64,000 nt of DNA from Flectonema sp. DT1601 (taxonomy: Eukaryota; Euglenozoa; Diplonemea; Diplonemida; Diplonemidae): NCBI GenBank assembly GCA_964019425.1, contig OZ025836.1, positions 248,001 to 312,000 on the forward strand, in the 5' to 3' direction. Positions 53,084 to 61,798 of this stretch are shown one piece after another; positions within the stretch are counted from its first letter, which is position 1; the number at the start of each line of letters is the position of its first letter. The notes below the pieces were generated by a model. It ran no database searches, was not told the DNA's origin, and saw nothing but the letters and a program-made list of their open reading frames with translations. Both the position numbers and the translations under genes were made by a program.

Positions 53084-54538
53084 CTAGGCCTCGACCTTTT
53101 CTGCCTTTGGAAGGCTCTTGTTCTCCATGAACTCAAGTCCAAGAACACCTTGCTCAAGGATAACAGATTCTGAAACGTTGAAGCGAGCCATTTCCTTCTC
53201 GTGAGCGGCACGGGAAGCTTCTTCGCGGGCGGCCTTTTCTTCCTTGGTCTCCTTCTTCTCTGATGAAGTGTCCTCAGTGGTGGATGCACCAGCCTGGAGG
53301 CGCATGATCTCCTGCATCAGTGCGGCACGGCGAGCATCACCTCCAGACATGGCACCAGAACCTCCTCCTGAGGTAGACATTTGTGCTTGAACGGAGTCCA
53401 TCTTGTTGATAATTTCTTCCTTAGTCTTCATTCTAACATCAGCGTATCTCTTGGAAGTCTCATCCAATGGAAGTGGTTCAACGTCATCAGGGATAGTTAA
53501 CTGAGTGTCTGAAAGCAACTCAGCAGTGTCTCTTGCGTCAGGGTTCCAATCAGCGAATCTTGAGAAGGTCAACTGTCCGTCGATGTTTCTCTCAACCAAC
53601 TTAGCCTGGATAACTTGCTTTGCCAAGAATGGCTTAAATGTGTTAATTTGCTCAATCATAGTATCCAATAATTTATCCTGAGCAGGTCTCTTGTAGGCCT
53701 CTAACTCAGCCTTGACGGCGGCTTCGTCTCTCGCGAAGGTAGTGGCAGCGATTTTTTCGTATCTGTTTTTTTTGTTTTGTTTTGTTTTTAAAGTGGATAT
53801 GAATTTTACACATTCGTGCTGCGTACTATAACAACAATAATTAAAACACACCTGATTCTCTTCTCAGATACAACCTCTCTGTCGATAGCGTTGGCGTACT
53901 CAGCAGCCCAGTTGAACTCTGGAAGGGAGGTGTCTGGGTTGCTTGACTTAAAGTTGTCGTAGGCCTTCTTCTCTTCGGCTTCTCTCTGAAGCTTAGAGAA
54001 TTCCTGACTGTCAGTTGCAGTGTAGATCAACCATTTTTCCATGTCCTCAACGGAACAGTTTCCTTCGTTCTTCTCGTATGAGCAAACACCGTGTCTCAAT
54101 ACACGTTCAATTACTTGCATTTGAGTAATTTCCTTTCCGTCCTCAAGAGGAGCCTCGTCAGATCCACAGCTTCCAAGGATGCTATCAATCTCTCCCTGAG
54201 AAGTAGTTATTTTAATTTATGTGTTTATACATTCAAATAAAGGAAAAAGAAAAACTAACACAAACCTTGATATGCGCGAAGTCGGTAGTGTGCTTTCTGG
54301 TGTATGGCTCTGGCTTCTCTCCTAGCTGAGCCTGAATCATATCAATCGCTCTCTTGGTGTTGCTGGACACCTGATTTTATTTATTTTATTAAGGAAACAG
54401 AAAACAACAACAAAAAAAAGGATGATATTTAAATTTATAATTTCATACCTGGTCAGGACACGCCTTTGCAGTTGAAAAGTGAAGTACCGGAGCAACTCCG
54501 GCAATGTTTCTGATCTGTCTAGATGCCCCACGAAGCAT
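53084..54538 (-). CDS. Predicted mitochondrial protein of unknown family (4 exons)
   Basis: Exons 54449-54538, 54266-54370, 53852-54195 and 53084-53762 join in frame (introns 78, 70, 89 nt) to give 405 residues. The N-terminus MLRGASRQIRNIAG...LHFSTAKA has the Arg/Ser/Ala-rich, acid-free look of a mitochondrial presequence. The body is helical and charged (for example EKIAATTFARDEAAVKAELE; TKEEIINKMDSVQAQM), with a Gly/Ser-rich hinge at about 305 and a Glu/Lys-rich tail. Codons are C/G-richer than in most neighbours, suggesting high expression. The pattern would suit a lineage-specific subunit of a large mitochondrial complex such as ATP synthase or the ribosome, but I do not recognise it. 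Confidence 0.75.
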
Positions 54539-54834
54539 TTTAAAAGTGTGCGATGGCTAGTCTCTTTTTAAAAAAAAAGAAAGAAAATATAATAAATCTC
54601 AAAAAATACAATTAAAAACCAACCTTTTTTTAATAGAAAATCTATTCAAAATTTACTAACTACGTTCAGGCTCTAGTAATTAGATCACATAAAGCAGACA
54701 AAAGGTAAAAGAAGTTAGAATCGTGTTACAATCTTTTTTTTTTTTTTTTTTTTTTCAAGATAAAAGGGATAAAATAAAACATCTCAATTGACGGGAAGCA
54801 ATTGAGGATAATAAGTTTCGACTCGAAGATGAAC

Positions 54835-56059
54835 TCACCAACCTCTGCATGGTAACCATTCACTAACATTGTCACCCTCCTTTACAATGATGTTGTGATG
54901 TAAAGCGCCTACTGCACATGAATGCCATGGCGCTAATTCTAAGATATCACCAGTTTTATATTTATTCCAATCAAGAACGATTCCCTCTTTGGGAATTACT
55001 TCACCACTCTCCTGTTTGAGAACTTTAATCTGAAGTTCAGGATGTGATGTGATGGAACCATAATTATGAGCTGCTCCCTGAGCAGAACAACCTGTCCATC
55101 CAAGATCCACAATAAACATATTACGATCAGGGTATATACCTACTATGCGGGTGAGAACGCGTACTGCTACCTGTTTTGTTTTTTTTTTTCCTTACACCAA
55201 TGTTGTTAAGTCAATTTTAAAGAAGGTACGGAATAGCTTCATACCTGATCAATAGTACAACTTCCAATCACGCACTGATTATAATCAAAAGTGATGTAGT
55301 TCCCAGGATGCATTTCAGTGATTCCTTTCAACCCATCAGAAGGTGGTTTACTACATGTGGGTGTACTGCCAACACCAACTATGAGGTTTTTATGTTTAGA
55401 ACTCAATTTTTGTGATAACAAAACAATAGAATCTCTCTCCTGAATGCTGTATTCTTGAATTTTATCAGGAGATGGAGCATTGTAGCTGTGTCCTCCGTGG
55501 GTGTACAATCCTGTTAGGGTTGCTTTGTTTTCTCTTACAATCTCATCAGCAAGTTTGATAGCGTCAGAAGACTCTGGGTCGATACCGTCTCTGTGATAAC
55601 CACAGTCAACCATAATGAAGATCGACCACTTTTTATCTAAATTATAATCCAGTACTGCTTTAAGCTGCGACTCACTATCGACAACAACATGGAATAGAGT
55701 TCTGTTTGAAAGTGCTGCAGCGGCTGGTACCTGTTTGGTTTGGTTTTGTGTTGTGATACTATTTTCAATTTTCTACTAAACTTAAACCATACCTTATCCG
55801 GTGTAATTGGTACAGCATACAAAATATCTGTAAACCCATTATCGGCATAAAACTCTGCCTCTTTAATCGTACTCACTACGATTCCACTTTTTCTACCTCC
55901 AGTTTGCAATAGCGCTCCTTCAATAGTTTTGTGAGTCTTTACATGAGGACGTAGAGTGCATCCGAGAGACTCTGCACGTTCTATCATCACATTTGCATTA
56001 TTTTTTGCTATTGCCAAGTCGAGGGTGTAGCAAGGTGTTCGAAGGGTTTTCAAATCCAT
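54835..56059 (-). CDS. D-serine dehydratase / D-threonine aldolase-like PLP enzyme (3 exons)
   Basis: Exons 55793-56059, 55245-55730 and 54835-55170, all phase-0 joins (introns 62 and 74 nt), give 362 residues. Alanine-racemase-type TIM barrel: TPCYTLDLAIAKNNA at the N-terminus, RPHVKTHKT containing the PLP-binding Lys, then FIMVDCGYHRDGID and GLYTHGGHSY. The C-terminal domain has APWHSCAV, with the His-x-Cys pair that binds zinc in eukaryotic D-serine dehydratases, and the protein ends in RGW, as is common in the family. Likely reaction: D-serine (or D-threonine) to 2-oxoacid plus ammonia; dehydratase is favoured over aldolase because of the HxC pair. No targeting peptide. Confidence 0.87.
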
Positions 56060-56506
56060 AATTACTATTTTATGTTAATTCTTGAGGAGAAAAATATTTT
56101 TCATTTTTTTATTTTGTTTAGTTGGTTTTGCCTTACATCGAATATCTTTTTTTTGTACCCAAGGTAAAATAATGTTGGAAACTCATTTATAAAATAGAAA
56201 ACTTTATTTTTTTTTTTTTTTTTTTTTTTGCTATTTTTTCTTTTTTCCAACCCCCCCACAATCATTATACCTATGACATAAGAAACCATTCACGTTTTTC
56301 AAGTTTCCCTAACATTGGTAGTGCGGTCGTAATACGCCTACAGTACAAACCGGGTAAAAAAAGAACCGTCTGAAGAACAGCGCCTAACCCTATTCCTTCA
56401 TTTTTTTCAAAAAATAATGGATAGTGTTTGCTAAAAAGTCAATACAAGATACGATTCCTGTACGACAGCTACAATTGAGTACCGCAAGTATTAATTGCGG
56501 GTATTC
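56060..56506. other. Intergenic
   Basis: A/T-run-rich spacer (T20 near 56210); no gene seen. Confidence 0.5.
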
Positions 56507-56923
56507 CTATTGAGATTTTAATGTTTCCCTTTGACAATCACGTAATATAGATTGCAATCTCCACAAGGCTGTCATGACTGAAGAAACACCGTACATTACG
56601 GTTATTGATAGCGCTAAAAACATTATTGTGGTGCTGTTCATTTCACCTCCGAGTTGCTTTCCGCAGTTGAGCCCCGAGACTTCTTTAACGAGGAGGAGAC
56701 CGTGTGTGAAAATATTTTGATTTTCACCGAGCTTGACAATGCTCGACCAGTGAATCATTGAATCGACAAATCGAAACCCCTCTCTTGTTACGTACAAAAT
56801 AATACCTGCCAACGGTATACATCCTATAGCTCTCATAACAAACCCATACCCGATTAACTCGAATACTATTATCGATACCAACAACAGAGTTGGATAGATG
56901 CAGGCTGTGATGTCTAGTGTTGA

Positions 56924-56926
<3 letters not shown>
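56507..56926 (-). CDS. Small membrane protein, unknown
   Basis: 139 residues from ATG 56926. Three hydrophobic segments at about 10-30 (YPTLLLVSIIVFELIGYGFV), 33-48 and 97-117 (TTIMFLALSITVMYGVSSVM) indicate an integral membrane protein; the loop between the second and third carries ENQNIF and an unpaired Cys. The leader immediately upstream is a (CAA)n repeat of about 9 units (56926-56953). No family recognised; could be a partial gene if unseen exons exist. Confidence 0.6.
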
Positions 56927-56954
<28 letters not shown>

Positions 56955-58010
56955 TTTTTCTGTTACAAAAAAAAAATCATGATTTTCATAGCTTAAATGG
57001 GTTTCTTTTTTCCGGAGATGACTAAAATTCAAAAAAGCAATTATTTCATTATCACGCCTGGAGAAGAAACAAAACGAACAGTCACACTGGTGTTTTTAAA
57101 CGCGTGTTAAAGTGGTGCCACTTCGGTGTTACACACCCTGGGACCACCTTTAAATGGAAAAAAAAATTTCGAACCGTGTACGAACTACGCCACGTTTTTC
57201 GTGTCTCCCCTCTCCGTGCATCAGCAAAGGCTCTCATCCTAATTTAGCTGTTTTTAAAAAAAGAAAAAAGAAAATTACATCAAAAAAAGAAAAACCAATA
57301 AGTATTTTATTTTCCTTTTAAAAACAACATGTAATATTTTAATACACTAGAGTAGTGGATATGTAAGGATATAATTATACAATTCCTTTTAACCTTATCC
57401 ATACATTTCACCACGCTAATATGTACGATCACAGTGTACGGCTGAAGGTTGACTGTTGCTCTTTCGAGTTAAATTTAACTTTTTTTTTTTTTTTTTTTTT
57501 TTTCCGAAAAAAAAAAAGCAAGCTCAATAATAGCTACAAGTCAATACTCAAAGAAACACTTAAACAATCGCGATACACTATTTTTTTTTTTTTTTTTTTT
57601 TTTTTGTTTCCCCTTCCTCAGTTTGGTACATGTCGCTGTTGTAATTTTCACCTGCTATCGGCAGCTACAATTAGCCTTTCGGGTAGGCTTTTCACACTAA
57701 TCGCGGTAGTACAGAATAAATAAAGTTTTCAACGTGGGGGAATTCGAAAGGGTGATCATGAAAAAAAAAATAAAAATACACTACTGTTTGGCACACATCA
57801 AAAAAAAAAGTTGTACACCAAGGCAATAGCTGAATATGGTAGTGGTTTTTTACACCAGTTTGTTACCCTGGGGGAAGAAAAAAAAAACAAAAGAGGGAAG
57901 AGGAGGGGAAAAAAAAATGAAAGAAAAAATATTCTTTATATCTCAACATAACAATTTATAAAAACGAAAACAACAAAGAAAAGGAAAAGGGAAATAATTT
58001 ATTTATTTCC
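56927..58010. other. Gene-free spacer with long A/T runs
   Basis: (CAA)n leader at its left end, then homopolymer-rich DNA (T23 near 57481, T24 near 57582, several A9-A10 runs). A plus-strand frame at 57421-57723 is mostly poly-Phe from T runs and is not credible. No gene seen. Confidence 0.55.
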
Positions 58011-59660
58011 CTAATCAGTCAGTTGCTTGGCGATGTGTGGATCATCGTCAGGGTAGAAGCGAGCTTCGGTCACCAAAGGATGGGCATGAGGATTTCTCTT
58101 TATTGAGTCAAAGTGCATATCCATGCCGTACATTGCTGCTTGGGTATCAAGGTAACGCTCATACGTGTCCTGTAGTTGTTATTTACATGCTTATTTTTTC
58201 TTATTTTATTTTTTTCTATATAAAAAGAAATAAACACAATACATGAAGCACATCATGATGATCTTTTCTCAAACTCATGCTAGTCATCGTCTTTCTCACT
58301 TCAGCTGACTTCTCAGTTTCCCACAATTCGTTGAATTCTGATTGGGCCATAGGACCACCAGAAATCTGTTTTTTTTTTTTTTTTTTTTTGTATGTGGTAG
58401 TTTAAGTAGAGTAACAATGTTAATAATAAACCAGTAATGAATACATACGTAGGACTGTCTTTCATTTGCGGTACGTTCATCGTTTGCATGACTCATGTTG
58501 CGGAGATATTGTTTTTCTTTAGTGAGAAAGTATTCATTTTCTTTATGCCATTCTCCTCCGAAGGTCCAGTTTTCAGGATCGTCGAATCTCATGATAGGTT
58601 TGCGATCCTTGAATAGGAGTCCTGAGTTCTCGATAGCTGCTTCGTGATGGTCCTCAAAGGAATATCTCTCACCTCTGATGAACAGTCTAGAGCGGGTATG
58701 CCACTCGGATCCAAAAGTGTTTTCGTGTGCTCCAGTTCGAAATAAATTTGCTAATTCCGAATACATCATCTCACGGTCCTCTCTCTTTGATTCCGAAAGA
58801 TATTTTCCGTACCAAAATGATAATAATTGAACATCTCCAAATATATGACGACCAACAGAAACCTGAATAGGCTTGCGACTCATATTTCCATAAGACACAA
58901 CCTTACACCCTTCAGCTGCGTATGTTACGGCTTCACGAAGAGCTTCACCACCCATGCCGTTAATAATTAATTTTGGTTGTGGAAGATCAGATGTCAGAGT
59001 GCTCATGAGTTTAGTTTTTAATACAGAAGTCTTTATTGTCGCACAAGATTGTAAATGGCTACGGAAATATTGATGGACAGTTGCTTCATTTGGACGTCCT
59101 CCTCTCATAATCAGAAATACTTTTGCTCCTTTTTGTTGAAGCAAGCAAGCCGCTGCTGAACCTACCGAACCAGATCCAAGAACCCAAACGACGTCATCTG
59201 GTTTAATATTTTGGTAGTTGTTTACAAGTTGATATGCGGTACCGTATGATGACATAAGTGAAAGATCTTCCGGTTGAATGTCACTCGGGACTTTGTCAAT
59301 TGAATCTTCAGAAGTGACTACCCGATCAGCCCATGTCCCAATATCTTGTTTGTTAAATATAACATGATCACCGACTTTAACGTGAGTACAGCCTGAGCCT
59401 GCTTCTTCAATGATACCAACACCTTCACTTCCTCCAACTGCTGGAGCATTCTTTGATGGATTTTGTACTATTTGTCCTCCTCTTCCTTGAATGGTCCATT
59501 TATCATGAGTATGAATTGGGGATGCAATCATTTTCACGACAACATCGGTAGTAGATTTATTGAAGGGAACAACCCATTCATCTTTTTTTAAAACATCTTT
59601 TACTTTTCCGTTTTGGAAGTATCGCAGACCTCGGACAACCACGTTGCGGGTGCCCGACAT
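58011..59660 (-). CDS. MECR-like enoyl reductase (MDR superfamily) with C-terminal extension (3 exons)
   Basis: Exons 58449-59660, 58243-58365 and 58011-58169 (introns 83 and 73 nt, phase 0) give 497 residues. The medium-chain dehydrogenase/reductase fold is shown by PAVGGSEGVGIIEEAG, VKVGDHVIF, and the NADPH-binding VWVLGSGSVGSAAACLLQQKGAKVFLIMR (GxGxxG). Order and motifs match trans-2-enoyl-CoA reductase of mitochondrial fatty-acid synthesis (2-enoyl thioester plus NADPH). From about residue 355 there is a 140-residue extension, rich in His, Trp, Arg and Glu (TFGSEWHTRSRLFIRGERY; NWTFGGEWHKENEYF), not part of the standard enzyme. No clear mitochondrial presequence after the first ATG. A20 run directly before the start. 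Confidence 0.8.
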
Positions 59661-60217
59661 TCTTTTTTTTTTTTTTTTTTTTCAATCAATATCTATCAAG
59701 AGGAGGTGAAACTTTGACAATGTAAAAACAGTAACAACTTTAGGATATTAAAAACAAAATTAATATCAAGTACTTGACTGAAAAATATTTGTGTAGTTGT
59801 TAATCAAAGAAAACTACGTTCGGAAAAAAAAGAAAACATATTTTTTGTCTTATCCTATCAGGAGGGTAATTTGATCAGGAGGGGGGAAAAAATAACACTA
59901 ATAGTAAGAGTTAAAAAAAAAAAAAAAAAAACGTATATTTCAACTCTGCCATCATGTAGTACCTGTTGATTGAGAAAAACTACCTCTTTATTTCATTTTT
60001 TTTTCTTTTTTCTGAATTTTCTCCTTGAGAGAATCACCTAAGATTTCAGTCACGTAACATCTGAAAGGAGGGTTAGAAAAAAAAAGAAAAATCCTTTTCA
60101 GTTTAAAGAACTGTGACCGACGAAAGAAAATCTGACAAACCAAATCAGTAGTCAGAAAACAAAGTACCTGCTCTTGGATGAGACAGAAAGTTAGACTCAA
60201 AAAGAAAAGTGGGTTAA
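59661..60217. other. Spacer, probably with 3' exon(s) of the PARP-like gene
   Basis: A splice donor GTTAGT follows residue Gln451 of the PARP-like frame at about 60236. Acceptors at about 60170 and 60062 could add a short 3' exon ending within this stretch. The remainder is A/T-run DNA with the A-rich leader of the enoyl reductase. No other gene. Confidence 0.4.
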
Positions 60218-61588
60218 CTACCCTTCATAACTAACCTGAAATTGAATGGACGAAGGAACCCTTTTGTATTCAATAATGTATGCCGGAAAGAATCCTGTTG
60301 GATTATGTAAAATGAACTCTCTGTGTAGTGATAGCCATGCCGTATCAGATGGAGGTGGGGAAATCATAGGATCGATTTTGTTTTTACTATTCACCACTAA
60401 CGAGTGGTATCCCTCTGGAGGTGACGTCATTGAAGGTGATGGTGTATCAGTTACTGCTGGTACCCCAAGAACTACTCTCCCTAAGATAGCACATGAATTA
60501 AAACCAGCAACAGCTTGATCAACTCTTGCTGCTGATTCAACCAAATACAATCCTTTTCCAAATAGTCCAGAACTTTTAACCACAGCTTGATTTCCTTTAC
60601 TTACAATGTTAGTTACGGTATCACTTCTAGGACATGGTAGTAACACCCATTTCTCATTTATTGAATCGTCAAGTTCCCAATTATGTTTTCCAGATAATAA
60701 TACTTCCGGGAGAGTTGTGAGAAGTTGGCGTCTAATTTTTTTATTTTGATCATTTGAGATTTCTGATTGAATAACTTGTCTTCTCGATACGTATTGTGAC
60801 CATGACTGAACTGATTCAATTCGATGAACAGAAGTCACACCTCCAATACCTGAAAAGAGATTATCAAGATCTGCTTTAACTTCAACTGTAACATCAACAA
60901 CATCCGAGTGTTGTCCACACCAACTACTTTTCGATGTCATCGCCGTTCCCCATTCCGGAGGAATCGCAAAAATACTTTTTTTTTCATTTCTCTTACTGCT
61001 ATTTACTACACGAGCCATTCCTCTACAAGTCGACAGCAACTGTGACGCAATTTCTGATGATTTGTTTATTATATTTGTTCGTAGTGAGTCTTCAGCGTGC
61101 ATGAACTCTATCCGACACTTTGATTCATTCATTTCTAAGTTGCTAACAGATTCAATAAACTGATTTGTCTTTAAGTGAGTTGGAGTGTTATGAGATGCAC
61201 GTCTTCGGTTTATAGCCGATGCGCTTAGTGATGTAATCAAGTTCGATCCCTCGTCAAGTAAAAATTCGATCCTCGCTCCTAATTTTGATGCTATCAAGCG
61301 TTCATTCGCATTTTCACCATCAGACTCACTTTGAACAACGCATTTTAATTGTCTATAAGCCCCCAGTAATCTGTCCTCAAGGTCCTCCCAATCGTGTACT
61401 ATTTCACTCTTCTCTACTGCTAATTCCATCCCTGTTGCTGAATCGTGTCTCAGCGCAGTGCATCTATCGGCTATTTTCTTAGTAGTTGCTTCTATTAGGT
61501 CGACAGAGATACTAATCTGAAGAAGGTCATCGATTGAGTCTTGTTCTTTTGTTATCAATTTCTTATATAATTTAGAAACGATATTCAT
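60218..61588 (-). CDS. PARP-like (ADP-ribosyltransferase-fold) protein, catalytic His missing
   Basis: 456 residues from ATG 61588 if unspliced. The N-terminal 240 residues are helical. From about 245 the order of a PARP catalytic domain is seen: VTSVHRIESVQSW (like V-x-R-I-x-N/W), then WVLLPCPRSD where LFHGT normally sits, GLFGKGLYLVESAARVD (the G-x-G-x-Y-F segment, Tyr348), a strand ILGRVVLGV, YHSLVV (like the GxxS motif) and HREFILHNPTGFFPAYIIEY (Glu424). So Tyr and Glu of the H-Y-E triad seem present but the NAD-clamping His does not. Activity is doubtful; may be a non-catalytic reader. The last five codons (after Gln451) probably read into an intron (GTTAGT), so the true C-terminus is uncertain. 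Confidence 0.65.
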   Translation of the reverse strand: MNIVSKLYKKLITKEQDSIDDLLQISISVDLIEATTKKIADRCTALRHDSATGMELAVEKSEIVHDWEDLEDRLLGAYRQLKCVVQSESDGENANERLIASKLGARIEFLLDEGSNLITSLSASAINRRRASHNTPTHLKTNQFIESVSNLEMNESKCRIEFMHAEDSLRTNIINKSSEIASQLLSTCRGMARVVNSSKRNEKKSIFAIPPEWGTAMTSKSSWCGQHSDVVDVTVEVKADLDNLFSGIGGVTSVHRIESVQSWSQYVSRRQVIQSEISNDQNKKIRRQLLTTLPEVLLSGKHNWELDDSINEKWVLLPCPRSDTVTNIVSKGNQAVVKSSGLFGKGLYLVESAARVDQAVAGFNSCAILGRVVLGVPAVTDTPSPSMTSPPEGYHSLVVNSKNKIDPMISPPPSDTAWLSLHREFILHNPTGFFPAYIIEYKRVPSSIQFQVSYEG

Positions 61589-61798
61589 TCTGTGGTGTGA
61601 ACTGTCGTGGTGTGGAAAATGACTTTTTTGAACATGGATAATAAAGTAATGATCAACCAATTTAGTTTTTTTTAAAAAGACGCAAAAACAGAGAACTGCA
61701 GCATCCAAAAAAAAAAATAAATAAATAAATAACAATCGAACGAAGAAATCAGCAATCCAGCTGAGTGTAATTAAAAAAAAACTACTATCACATCACTT

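Noticed and set aside
57421-57723. Plus-strand 100-residue frame
   Set aside because: Mostly poly-Phe from two T-runs; no supporting motif, and on the opposite strand to all genes.
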